64,000 nucleotides of DNA, taken from NCBI GenBank assembly GCA_013399895.1, contig VXBA01001027.1:2599148-2663147 (forward strand). Direction: 5' to 3'. The first letter of the stretch is position 1; each line of letters opens with the position of its first letter. Positions 23,401-34,750 of the stretch are shown here, piece after piece. The DNA comes from Serilophus lunatus. Taxonomy: Eukaryota > Chordata > Aves > Passeriformes > Eurylaimidae. A program made the translations under genes and the position numbers. Below the pieces are notes generated by a model that was given only the letters and a program-made list of their open reading frames with translations, was not told the origin of the DNA and ran no database searches.

Positions 23401-26316
23401 GCAACACATAACTAAAAATACAAAAATTCCACCTTAAATAATGCTGTTTAGTTTTCTTCCCGTGTTTCTTCCCATCCTCCCACCTTCCTGGGATATTTGG
23501 GCCGCAGACAGTAAACAGGATCTTTAAAAACAGGAAGTGCTGGCACAGAGACAAGGAATGGGAGCAGAGTCAATCCAGGTGTTCTGAGCTCTGCCCAGGC
23601 TCTCCCACCAGCTGTGCAGCAGACCTGTCCCTGGGACAGAGCCTCCCCCAGGAACCTCACCTCGCCTTTCACAAGGAACTCCCTCTGCTGCAGCAAGATA
23701 AACCCCCAGTTGCTCGAGGAAGAGGAAAGATTTCCTCTCCCACTGCCCATACCCAGGAGGGGCAGGGACTGCAATAAAACTCCGGAGGTTCCGCAGACCT
23801 CCCAGACCTCACACAGACCTCACTTGCCCAACACAAGCAATGGCATCAGGAGGGCTCAACCCACAGCGTTCACCTGAGCAGCTCCTCCAGATGGAAAGCA
23901 CAGAGAGCACTAAGAAAACGTGACTGAGATGAGGCCTAATGCTGTTTATTAATTCACATTCATCTTTATATAGAATATTCACCCTGTGAGCCCTTTCTTC
24001 ACCAAGAAGCAGCTGAAAAACACATCAGACTCAGACTGACTCAAGGCACTTTGTGTATTTCCCACGTAATGTTTTTTAGGATCGAGTCTGGCAGCAACTT
24101 CAAATTGAGATAATGGGTTTCTACTGTACTGAGTTACTCCAGACCCTGAAAGCAGCTAATGTGTAAAAACAAAAAACTTTTGGAGTGGCAGTGGATACCA
24201 CTATTTTTGCATCTTTGCAGATTTTTAATATTAAACCCACAACAATGAACTGTAAGATTGAAGTATCGTTCTGTAACCCAAATATAAATTTCCATTTATT
24301 CTATCTTAACTGACTTCTGCAGACCAACAGCATTTACAGAAGCATGGGTTTAGTCTGCATGGACTTTTTGAATCTGGTTAGCAGAAATAATTATCTTTTA
24401 TTTCCTGACAAACAGAGGATGGGATGAAACTCCATTTTTGTTAGAGCGCTTGTAACAAACCATGTGCCCCAAGAAAACCATGGAAGTAGGTTGTTTTATT
24501 TTTCTCATTTTTTTAAGCTCCTAAACTGAAACAATACTTTCTCTATTGTGCTATTTCTTAGGTCCCTTTTCAAAACCATTTGTTGAGAGAAGGAAGTTTG
24601 TGGTAGAGTTAACACAAAGGCACAGCCACCCAAATGAAAAAACTCAATTCTGCATAAATACACTTGTCCTATAAACAGCTGAAATTCATAATAGTTCTTA
24701 AAAAATTATTCTATACAAAGACATGTGGCAAACCCTGCCCTGTAGAAGTTGTCTGTTTTACATGATCTACAACCACAAATGGAAAATACCACAGCTTTTC
24801 AAGGGTCAGCTAGAAATAATGAAGTCCTACTCCTCTAGTAAACTTGTTTGTAAAACAGAGTCAGTGGTGATTAACTAAATATTTATTTAGCAGTAACGAT
24901 AACCCTGCTGAAAGGCAAGCAGCAACAGTTTTCCACAGAATATTATCAACAGATCTTTATTTACTCCAGCAACAGATGGAGTCTGTCCTGCCTATCCCCC
25001 ACACCAAGTGAGGAGACTATTCAGCTTCAAAGCATTTGGCACCAACTGCTCCCATCAGCCTTCATCTCCCTAAGTCACAGATTCCATAGGTGTATTGCAC
25101 CTCAACACATTGGAAAACTGTGCCTCCTATGTGAAACAACAACAAAGACCAAATTCCTGATTTTGTAAGAGTATGTGACTGCTCCATGAAACTTATGAAG
25201 AATCCAAAGTTTCTCTAAAATCTTAAGGAGTGTTTACTCCTGTCCTAGATGTTGACCCTGGTAGAACAGTACTTTTCTCTGAATTTACAGGTTGGATGCC
25301 ACAAGCATGATGCTGGAGACACTAATACATCTGGATTTGTGTTCAGCAAGTGCAAACAAACATGATTCATTGTGATGAAGGAGAGCATGCTTCAGCTTGA
25401 AGTACAAAACCAGTTTTGGAAAACTGTGACAAATGGTTCTTCAGCATCTGTAAGAAAATGTTTATTGTTCCTGTACATGTCTGTTGGAAGCATCTGTTAC
25501 GACTGGACGTTAAAGTCCTCTGCCCAAATTAAATGAGACCAAATGCCAATTCAACAATATTGACTTTATCTTGTAACATTAAGTGCAGAGGGGAAAGAGG
25601 AAGAAAACAGAAAGAACACAGAAAGTGCAAGCAGAAAATAGTCACCGTGGAGGATCCAGTGGCATTCCTTTGGCCCTTCAGCACCCTGGGCTTCTGGGTG
25701 GTGGAGGGATCCCATCTGGTTCACTCCCTGAGTCACTTTTATGCTTTTTCCTTGGCATGAGAAGCGAGAGGTTTGTGTTCCTCATGAGAGAGGAGAGAGG
25801 GCATGGTCTCATCCTTGTGCATGCTCAGGTCTTAATGTGGTGGTCATCAGCGTGTGCTCTGGGGGTCATAACGAGGCAAGTGCCCCCCAAAGTCAAGTGC
25901 CCTCTGTGTGACTCCACTCCTTGCACTTGCCCTGTAACACACCACAATGGAGCGTTGCTGCAAAAGGCGGCAGGGTCGGTCCTGCCCCCCAAGGGCAGAA
26001 CTGACACTGCTCCTTCCTGTGGCTTGTGCAGAGGCACCCGGAGCGTTTCTGCAACGAGTCTCCCCACAGAGCTCAGTGTTTAAGGCATATGCTGCAAATG
26101 TTATTAACCCTTTCCTTAGAGCGTCTGCTTTGCAAACCACACAAAAGCATAATTCAAGTGTGAGGCTACTGAAGGATAAAGCTGCTTGCTGTGTGCCTCT
26201 TTTTCCTCTCTTTCAAGCTGTAACCCAAATTGTTTCTCTGAGGTCAGGGTACAAGCAATTTGTGTTTAATACATCTGAAAGACATAGCTAACGTGAGCCT
26301 ATATAGATAATATCCG

Positions 26317-26372
26317 CAGTTAACAAGAACTTTCCAAAGAATGTTTGTAGTTAACATGAACTTTCCAAAGAA
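26317..26372. repeat. Tandem duplication, unit about 31 bp, two copies
   Basis: Two near-identical 25-bp blocks, AGTTAACAAGAACTTTCCAA and AGTTAACATGAACTTTCCAA at their cores, start 31 bp apart (26317 and 26348) and differ at about two positions. Each contains GTTAAC, part of an HNF1-like half site, and TTTCCAAAGAA. A local duplication inside PIK3CA intron 1. Confidence 0.85.
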
Positions 26373-26866
26373 GTGACACAAGCTTATAGGTATTTAGGCA
26401 GTGACCATCAGCCACATCTCTGCCATGGTTTAAAGATTTCCCAGCTTCCCAGTTTGGAAAGTCACTTTCATATCCAGATTAAACACTTTGAGACTAAGGG
26501 ACATGCAGCCTACTACTACAGACAGAGCCCTGCAAGAGGAACACATTAAACAGAATGAGCTTTATTTTTGAAAAGCCAAAAAGATACTGGCAGTAGTCAG
26601 TCACTGCTATTAAGAGACCTTTACACATTACACAAACAAGGAAGTATTTTTTTAATACATGGATAGTTCTTTGGAAACATTTTGCTAATGTTTTTGTAGG
26701 TGTGTATATTCAAAAAAGCTGAAAGCAGTTTTCAGCCTGGTGGAGTTTAACCCTGGAATGGAACAAGAAGACCACAAAAGCTTAAGTGTTTTGGATTTAA
26801 TTTCCACCCATAAAAAAACACCCATTAGGGAAAGGTAACTATCTCGCAAATCGTCTTTTTTGTTGT

Positions 26867-27124
26867 TTAAGTAAATAACCTGCTCACATACCCGGACAAC
26901 AAGAGATTGCAATCTATAATTAGGGTTACACTTCTCTTATCACCCTGAAGTTGTTTGCGATACTGTCCTATCTGCTGATACACAATGAAAACCTTGGTAA
27001 AGAACTGGTGAAAGAAGAGTTGACGAGCAGGATTGCAAAGCAATTTGGCAACATGTTTAGGAAGAGCTTCCAGAGTCAGGAATAGGTTTTGATATCCTTC
27101 TCTTTTTGTACCAACTCTGCCGTT
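26867..27124 (-). other. Unexplained 85-codon open stretch, minus strand
   Basis: Open from stop to stop without an ATG. The translation looks like folded protein rather than junk: GYQNLFLTLEALPKHVAKLL, then NPARQLFFHQFFTKVFIVYQ, then QIGQYRKQLQGDKR. It retains CpG dinucleotides in AT-rich surroundings. I do not recognise the family. A weak donor-like GGTGATAAG falls near the GDKR codons. It could be a gene relic, an exon of an unannotated transcript, or chance. Confidence 0.25.
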
Positions 27125-28458
27125 TTATTGCTCTTTATCTCTTGGTGGTCGTTATGCCAAAGCTCCCCAACCTGTCAAAACATTCCAAGTTGGAGGTATC
27201 TGAGATCAGGGGAGCACTGCTGAGCAGTGATAACGACATCAGTGCTTTATCTTCCATTTCAGTGCAAGTTGAAGTGGAAGGACAGTTACTAGAATTTTAC
27301 TAACCACAGCCTTGGTCAGAGGATAAACATGAGAAAAAGCGTTAAGCATTACTTCCTCAAATGTTAAAATGAATTTAAGCCCTTTCTTTTAGCTAGCCAA
27401 CACTTATCCAGAAAGTCATGCAACCGGTTAAGTTTTTTGTCTACAATGGCAGCATTTCAACTCCACATATTACTATTTTGCACCAGAACACAAATGTAAT
27501 TTATTATAAATTGATCTTTGTAACAAACTTGGTAGACTAACAGTGGAACTCACTGGCACACCCTCAATTATAAACTACAATCAAGACTAAGATATCTGGT
27601 TGTTGCTTAAAAATTAGCTCTTTAACTTAGACACTAGAGGCTTTTTTGGTACAAGTGCTGTTTTACACTACATAACATCAAAACTGAAGATTTCAGAGGT
27701 GACAGTATTAATCTGCAATAAGATAAAATACAATAGTTAATCACTTTCCTCCCACCAGTGGAGACTGCCTTGATAAACTGGTAAGTGGAACTGGTTGCTC
27801 AACATCCACAAAAGCAGAAGAGCAATTTTCAGTTTTATTACTATCACTTCCACTTTTATAAACCAGTCACAGGATTTCCTTGTTATTCTGTTGAGAGCTA
27901 GGAATGTAAATACAAAAATGAAGAATAAGTGGTATGTTTAATAATCTAAGCAGTTCAGTGACACCACATGCATATTCTAGGGTATTTGGAATGGTGGTTT
28001 GACTTCCCTTTTCCCAAAGCAAGTCAGCCCTATCTAGAGACTTCTTACATTAGCACTATTGCCCTCAATCTTTCAAACTACACCTGTAGTCAAGAGTCAA
28101 GTCAGTGTTTTCCAGCTTTAATGAAAAGTAACTTAATGGCACAAGCACCAAAGTGAGATCATAACCTTCCTCTTCAAAGAAAGCATATTTATTGAGTTTG
28201 AGAAAGAAACAATTCACCTTCACTGTGTTTGCTTAGTAAACAATTCCCTAAGTTCTGCTCATTCTCCCTTTTTTGTGCTTGTATTTTCAAGCTTTCAGGG
28301 TTTAGTTTGCCAACGTCCTTCCAGAGATCAGTCTCCTCACTTTTCCAGCAAGTCAGATGTCAGAGTCTCAAGGCATAGGAAATTTTGTTCTGTTAGACTC
28401 AGATCACAGAACAGGCAGCTATTTCTACTTGCCTAGTTGATGAGTCTTAGATGAAATG

Positions 28459-28785
28459 TCAAATCTCAATCATTTTCTTTTCAGTAATGTTCAAAGTTTC
28501 TTGTTCTTTGAAGACAATTAAGAACTTGTTTCTCTCTTGACTGCTAATGGCCAAAAGAAGGTTGTAACAAGGAGTAATTTTTTGATTCATTAATTCACCT
28601 CTGTAAGGATCCACAGCTAAAAGAGCTGACGCTCGGAGACACTTTTCCAAGACAAAAAAATGTAATCTCAGCAGAAAATCCATGTTTCTGGAACGAGTAT
28701 GACCCAAGTTAACTGCAAGAGTTAAAAAATCAGGAACAGTCTTGGAACATGTTGGGCAAGAGTCATTCATCACATTAACGGTTAC
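28459..28785 (-). other. Unexplained open stretch of about 105 codons, minus strand
   Basis: The reading frame runs through MNDSCPTCSKTVPDFLTLAV, then RSRNMDFLLRLHFFVLEKCL, then ITPCYNLLLAISSQERNKFL, to a TGA at its 3' end. It includes a CxxC and long amphipathic segments, and the codon usage is not that of simple repeats. No family recognised. Only about 100 bp further along the same strand, another open stretch of about 55 codons (28189-28356) reads CWKSEETDLWKDVGKL. Both sit in PIK3CA intron 1. Confidence 0.25.
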
Positions 28786-29892
28786 TTAAGTATTGGCAAA
28801 AGACTGACTAATGAGTATGGGAAAAAAGAAACAAGTTAAGTCTTAATGACAGATAAAGTTTTTTGACATGTTGTACAATCAAGGAGGCAACCTTTCAGTT
28901 TTCTTTCTTTTCCCTTTGAGAGAAAATAACCCAGGGGATGTTTCTCCACATTTCTTTGCCTTAGAAGAGGGTCATAATATACAGTCAATAATGTGACTCA
29001 GATGTCTCGAAATTCCAGTGAATTTACAGTCAGTCTTAGTCAATCCAGTAAGTCTCCTGAGTTTGACAAATATGCTCTGGGGTTCACAACCCTCAAAAGC
29101 TACATTTGCAAGTGTTTCTTTAATCAGAAGACAAAACTACCAGAGTTTATCGACACAGAAATCCGTGAAAGTGAGTTAATTCAAGGAAATGTGTTAACGG
29201 GTAGACAAAAAACAGCCTCTTTGAGATTTGTCTGACCCTCCACTGGTAAAAAAACAATGGGGCATGAAACCAGAGACCACTGAACCTTAAGTTCTATGTT
29301 TGACCCACTGTTATTCAACTAGACTGAAGGAGTCCCTCACTTCTGCCCCTGCAAGTCTGCAACATGCCCGAGGGGCAAGAGCTTCACCAGTGCCCCATCA
29401 CTTCCCCCCTTCAACGTGACAAATGTAAGTTGCCTTCTTAGAATTTAAGTTTTAAACTTCTGGAGCTCACAGGTACGAGCACAGTTTTCCACAAACAGAC
29501 TAGAAACATTCTCAGGGAGTTTACTTAGAAGGCATAATGGACCAAGTGCTTTTATTCCCTGCTTTGGTGGTTTTAAGAACAACATAATGGAGAACAAGTG
29601 ATGATACCTATTGACATTTCTTGTTCGAAATACACTGGTTTCTTAGATTGCCTTTCAGAAAATCTGTGCCCAAAATTAACCAGGAAAATACTGCTATAGA
29701 ATTCAAGTGTAATACATGCTACATAAAACAACACGTGTGCTGCAAAACCTTTAAGTACTGCTTAGATTGAAAAGTCAGATCCAGGATGGCATAAACTGTA
29801 CTCAGTCTGCTGCATTTGACCACAAGTTAACATACAGGACTTATAAAAATGCCTTTTTACCTTTTTAAATGAGTTTAATTTCCTCCACCCGC

Positions 29893-29968
29893 TGGCTGGG
29901 CTTGGTTTTGTGTTGGGTTTTTTGTTTGTTTGACTGATTGAGTGGGTTTGTTTGTTTTGATTTTGTTA
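29893..29968. repeat. T/G-rich low-complexity tract
   Basis: Long stretch of T runs and TTTG units, with GTTTGTTTGACTGATTGAG in its middle. Low complexity in PIK3CA intron 1, with no coding content. Confidence 0.8.
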
Positions 29969-32260
29969 AAAGTTAATACTATACCAGTGCTGCAAGAAAA
30001 AAAATCCAGTAGTTAATACTCAGAGTATTACTTCTGGTTCATTTAACACTTCATTAACCATTCAGAAATACATCTACAGAACAAATTCAGCTGGGAGGAA
30101 AATCTGGAGATGATCAAGACCAAAACTGCACTCAAAACAATTCCCAAACGTTTGTTGCCCAATTAAATATAGAGAGAAACAAATCTATTTTCTCTCTCCA
30201 CTGCTCTCATTTGGATTAGGATACCACAAAGAAACATTTGTGACAAAATTCTCTGCTGTGACACATTCAACTTCAAGAGCAAAAGCAAATTCCCATCCAG
30301 TTTTAACGTAAATAGTTTTGTGGCCTCTCCCAGTCATAGTTACAATTTCAGACAGGCATCACCCACTGGAGCAGCTGGATGTCTGGTTTTATGAAGGGAT
30401 GAGACAAAACTCCCACAAGAATGGAATGTAATGCATAAAAAGCTGCAAACCCCCCAAACCTCATCTTACACAAGAAGCCAGTCTGTTCCTCAGTTTGACA
30501 AAGTACAAACTTTTACTCTTTCCCTAATCTTCCCTCCAGCTCCATCACACACACAAAAATGCACATATGGCCCACTTTTCCTCAACAGGGAGGGTTTACC
30601 AGTTCACACACATTTTTTAGTAATTACAAACCAGTAAGTAGTAAGACAAAACTTAGTTTTATAATGGTGTTTTAAGACTAAACTGCAAAGACTAGTTGTC
30701 TAACTATAAATAAAAAATCAGTTTCTGCATCAGGACCAAAATTTAAATAAAAAAGCTTCCCCTCACCCAAATACATCATTTCTCAAATGTCCTATTAACC
30801 ACAATATTTGTTAACTTTCATTAATGTACTCAATGAGGCAAAGCAAACCCACATGTTACCTGTCTAGAGATGATAGTATTTCTTGAGTGATTTGGAACTA
30901 AACTTTCATCATCTCAATTTCCTTTGCCCTTTTCCATCTGTCTGATGTGAACGATATCTGCAAAGTGTTCAGAGTATTCCTTGTACCCAGAGAATCTGCA
31001 CAGAAGTCTCAAAGACCACTTAATGAGTTGACTTTTTACGTGCAAAACTTTTAAGAAAGTAGTGTTTTGCAGACTGAATGCCAGCTTTGGGCTGGTTACC
31101 TGGCAATTTATAGATAACTTTAATTTCTTTCTGAATGAAAACTATGATGATTATCAAGGTTGTTGAAAGTTGTATTACACGTGACAAGCCACTAAAAAGC
31201 ACATCACACACTACAATCCAAGGAACAGCTGTGATCAGGAAGTCCATTCCTTATGTGATAACACCTTTTAAAGGTGTTTTATTTTCTTCCAGTCACTGGA
31301 AACCCACTATGATACATTTGGTCTTGTGAGACAGCTTTATGCTAAAGCATGAAATCCCTGCTGGTTGCAGAAATTCATATTCTACACCTTTCAGCAACTT
31401 TTAAAGAGTGATTTATCCAGGAAAACATATCCCCATTTGCTCGCAGAAAGCAGGAATAGCCTGATTATCAGAGGAACAGTTAACTAGGTATTGGAACTAC
31501 TTTATGACTTCCAATAAAGCAAAACTGCTTTGTAAACAGCTCAGCTACATCACCTTTCCCAAAGAATACTCCAGAAAGAAAAGAAACTGAAACAAAACCC
31601 GAAAAAACCCTCACATTGCAATCAATCATTCAGGCAGAAAACTGCAAAGAGGAACAGAACAAACTTGTCATTAACAGAGAACGACAATTTGAAGCAGCCA
31701 AACAATTAGGATTTGTACGCTGGGCTTCTCCTCCTCTGAGGAAACCATGAAATGCTGTCTGCAGGTTGCTAAGAATGGCACCAGGTGAACATCTAGGAAA
31801 TGTAGGGCATCTGTGCCAGTCAAATTTCAACTGCAGCTCTGGAGTTGTTGTATTTATTGTGACAATGAAAAAAGCAGCATATTTCATAGACCCCATAATG
31901 AATTCTGTGGTTTCACAAATTCCTCTGTTATGAGCTTGGTTGATGTGTGGTTTGTCTACACTGGCTAAAATATGCTTCCAAATAAGTAACGACTGAAAAA
32001 GTTTGCCAATGGTATTGTTTGAGAGTAAAGTTATTTATTGGGAAGCTTTAAGCTCCAGCTTATCCAGTCGGTTCCTCAGAGCAGACAAACCATTAAATCC
32101 CATCACCCTGAATACTGGAACGTTCCTAGGAAGTAATGAAGTTTACACACAAAGTTGGACTTTGATTTTTACCTTACATTTTAGAATCGCAGCATGGAAG
32201 CAACAAGTATGAGAACATCTCTATAAATTAACTGTGAGGTGGCAGAAACCAAAGAATGAT

Positions 32261-32524
32261 TCAGATCATGATAGGGAAGTTTCTAACTCTATCTAATGGG
32301 ATCAATTTGAATACCTGCTCCAGCTCAAAGCAAGGGATGTGAGGGTACAAACAACTAGCAGAACAGAATAGATTTCTTCTATCAAGTGCTACAGAATCCA
32401 GATTCAAAATCCAGTTGAGCACTTTTGCACAAGTTTGCAGGAGAATTAAATCAAGAAAAGCTTCACAGTCCCTATTGCTTACTTTCAAATACATACTTTC
32501 CTCCTGCTTATTCTGTATAGGCAA
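32261..32524 (-). other. Unexplained 87-codon ORF, minus strand
   Basis: The ORF contains SMYLKVSNRDCEAFLDLILL and LNWILNLDSVALDRRNLFC, ending near FPIMI. Composition is protein-like, but no family was recognised and no clear splice sites frame it. It lies in PIK3CA intron 1, about 0.7 kb downstream of the CpG island in PIK3CA sense. Confidence 0.18.
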
Positions 32525-32898
32525 TGTTTATGAAGTGACCTCTGTTCAATCACATCTCTGGTCAACAAGAAAACAATTATAGAACAAAAATAAATTTAGA
32601 GACATACCCAAAACGGCAAGAGAATTGGTCTGACACCTTAATAACTTCAGGCACATGCAAACTGCCACCAAAACCCCAAACAAAACCAAACAGGCAGCTT
32701 GCATTAGTTTGGCCAAAGTTTCGCTCACACTCACCCTACTAGAAAACACACGAATAGTGGTGAGAAACAGCACTTTTATATATAACAGCAGTAAAAGCAG
32801 ATCACTGGACAGCTTAAGAGAAGGTTTTGCAGGTCGCAGAGATGCGACACTGCCACCGTCAGTCGAGCGCATCTGGGCAGGGGAGGCTGTACCGGGAT

Positions 32899-32944
32899 CC
32901 ACACACACACATATATATGCACACACACACACATATACACACAC
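32899..32944. repeat. CA/TA microsatellite
   Basis: Compound dinucleotide tract of CA repeats interrupted by ATATATATG and ATATA, ending just before CCCCGGG at the edge of the PIK3CA CpG island. Likely length-polymorphic. Confidence 0.95.
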
Positions 32945-33040
32945 CCCGGGACAGGCTCTGATCCACTCACAGCCCATCCCCAGCACCGCTGGGACACACG
33001 CACACAAACGGGCTCTGAAATAAACCCACGCTGGAAGAAC

Positions 33041-33545
33041 AACAAGCCTCTATTCCTCCTCTCGCAGCCGCGTCCCAGCGCTGCCGGAGGAGCTCTCCCG
33101 GTTCTCCCCGGGACCCGCTGCCCCTCCGCCTGTCGGAGCCCCCCCATCCCGGGCACCGCACCGACCCCGCACCACTCCCTCTCTCACCTCTGAGCCGCGG
33201 CCTCGCCGCCCCCTCACCGGCCCGGAGCCGCCGCCCCGCCNGCCGCCTCCCGCACGGGAATAACAGGAAGGGAGCGGGCTGACCCCGGATGGGGAAGGCA
33301 CCGCCCGCCGGAACGGGAACCGCGGCGGGGGGAGGCGGGCGCGGAGCCCGCGGTCCCGGGGGTGCGACCGTGCGGGGACCGGGAGCGCCGGGAGGAGCCG
33401 CGGGATCGTCCCGCCCGCGCCGCCGCTCGGCCCCGGCCATCGCCGCGAGGTCACACCGCCCACCTCGGAGCGGAGCTGCCCCGCTGTTGACCCTTCTCCC
33501 AGTTGGATCTCCAGCTCGCTTTGGTGTCCGAGCTGCCACTGGGAG
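33041..33545 (-). promoter_or_regulatory. PIK3CA: CpG island, probable PIK3CA promoter
   Basis: Sharp rise in G+C and CpG relative to the AT-rich flanks, with GC boxes (for example GAGGCGGGCG near 33334 and CCGCCC near 33302 and 33409) and a GGAA core in ACAGGAAG near 33265. Its position upstream of the coding exons and the strong minus-strand donor at 33188 point to the PIK3CA promoter. Long ORFs across it in several frames reflect the scarcity of stop codons in GC-rich DNA. Confidence 0.75.
33188..33300 (-). other. PIK3CA: Inferred PIK3CA non-coding exon 1
   Basis: On the minus strand the CpG island contains a near-perfect donor, GCTCAGAG followed by GTGAGAGAGG, placing the 3' end of exon 1 at 33188. 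The transcription start is unknown; the upper limit given is a guess within the island. One ambiguous base (N) lies at 33241 inside it. No TATA box was seen, as is usual for such promoters. Confidence 0.55.
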
Positions 33546-33934
33546 CGAGTCGCTGTACGTGAGTGTGGCGGTGTTAAAAGAGAGTGGCCTGCCCGGTGGA
33601 TACCCGTACAAATTAGAGATCGAAGGGGAATAACGTTTAAAATACGCACGCCCTGATGGTTTGGGGTTTCGGGGTCTGAAATGACGGCGCCTCGGTGAGA
33701 GCCAACAGGATGCAACAAGTGAAGGTGGTGTTGGGGTGGTGGCAGGAAGGAGGGACAGGGATAACCTGGGTGATTAATCGTTAAGGCATCTTGGTTAATC
33801 GCTCTTTTTATTTTTTTTCACGGGATATTTATCCTTTCATCGGGAAAGACGGCATAAGCAAGTTTTGGAGCCAGATGTGAACGCGGTGAGGGAGTCAGTG
33901 AATTCCTGTAGTGATGCTCCTGAAGGGAGCCTAC

Positions 33935-34246
33935 AAGGGAGCTGGAGCGGGACATTTTACCAGGGCATGAGGTGGCAGGACAAGGTGTAATAGCTTAAAT
34001 TTGAAAGAGGAGTTGTTTAGATTAGATATTAGAAAGAAATTCTTTATTGTAAGAGTGTCGAGGCGCTCAAATAGGTTGCCCAGAGAAGCCGTGGCTGCCC
34101 CATCCCTGGAAGTGTTCAAGACCAGCTTAGACAGGGCTTGGAACAACCTGGGATAGTGGCAGGTGTCCCTGCCTGTGGCAAAGGGATCGGAATGAGATCA
34201 TCTCTAAGGTCCCTTCTATCGCAAATCTTCCATGATCCCATGGTTC
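33935..34246 (+). mobile_element. CR1 LINE 3' fragment between the two promoters
   Basis: About 310 bp with the classic avian CR1 3' end: the AGATTAGATATTAGAAAGAA block, a degraded GGTGGTGAGGC-like segment, the GGTTGCCCAGAGAAGCCGTGG block, CCATCCCTGGAAGTGTTCAA, and the closing AAGGTCCCTTCTATC. It is 5'-truncated, as usual for CR1, and inserted in plus orientation between the PIK3CA and ZMAT3 CpG islands. No intact open reading frame. Confidence 0.93.
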
Positions 34247-34703
34247 TTTTTGTGAATCTGGTAAGTATTTTTTTAAAGTGTAACAAAAATTGGTAACAAT
34301 GAGTGCATCTAAGTGATGCATCCCCAGGTGGGGCGGCTGATGGTACCGTCAAGTCCGGGTGATGGTTTTAGCTTGTAGTGACTTCTCAGCACTTTCCTGT
34401 TCCAACAAAAAGGGAGAAAACAGAAACTTCCATGTGCTTTGAAACAGGGTGGCCCAACCATACGGGTGAGGCCTTGGTGGCTCGAGGGGAAATTATTACT
34501 CACTTTGGCTACGAGCAGCATGAATAAGCTGAAGATGTTTATATATGCAAATCAGGCTAATTGTCATTTCTGCTGTGAAAACCAGGAGGTAAAAAAAAAT
34601 AATAATAAAAAAATATTAAATAAAATGACCTTGTGCAGAACCACAACCGATTATTTTTTTGGAGCAACTTTCCGACAGCGCCTTAACCCGTAATGCCTTA
34701 TTA

Positions 34704-34747
34704 TAAAAAAAAAAAGAAAAAAAAAAGAAAAGAAGAAGAAGAAGAGG
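34704..34747 (+). repeat. A-rich / GAA purine tract
   Basis: A homopurine stretch of A runs broken by single Gs, changing to AAG/GAA units, immediately before the ZMAT3 CpG island. A second A/T-rich run of AAT units lies at about 34590-34640. It could be the remnant of a retroposon poly(A) tail, but no flanking duplication was recognised. Confidence 0.85.
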
Positions 34748-34750
34748 CAG

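Larger units (their letters stand above)
17353..33187 (-). other. PIK3CA: PIK3CA intron 1 (about 15.8 kb)
   Basis: Inferred first intron between the CpG-island exon and the first coding exon. Contents seen: a CR1 tail in reverse orientation near 18.6 kb; a CR1 reverse-transcriptase remnant near 20.35 kb; a 31-bp tandem duplication near 26.3 kb; T/G-rich low complexity near 29.9 kb; a CA/TA microsatellite near 32.9 kb; and several open minus-strand stretches with protein-like composition, listed separately. A relatively GC-rich patch at about 25.63-26.07 kb has long overlapping ORFs in several frames but no recognisable product. The remainder is unremarkable AT-rich sequence. Confidence 0.75.

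Noticed and set aside
25583..26291. 166-codon plus-strand ORF and overlapping ORFs in a GC-richer patch of intron 1
   Set aside because: Several frames and both strands are open together, the plus-strand frame is low in recognisable motifs, and no splice sites or family features were found. A lineage-specific repeat cannot be excluded.
28993..29235. 80-codon plus-strand ORF with acceptable amino-acid balance
   Set aside because: It is on the opposite strand from the neighbouring protein-like stretches, has no family match I recognise and no clear splice sites. Kept out for lack of support.
32967..33718. Long overlapping ORFs (over 200 codons) across the first CpG island
   Set aside because: They exist in several frames on both strands at once, are Arg/Pro/Gly-rich, and run through the N. 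This is what GC-rich promoter DNA gives by lack of stop codons. No conserved protein is recognised.
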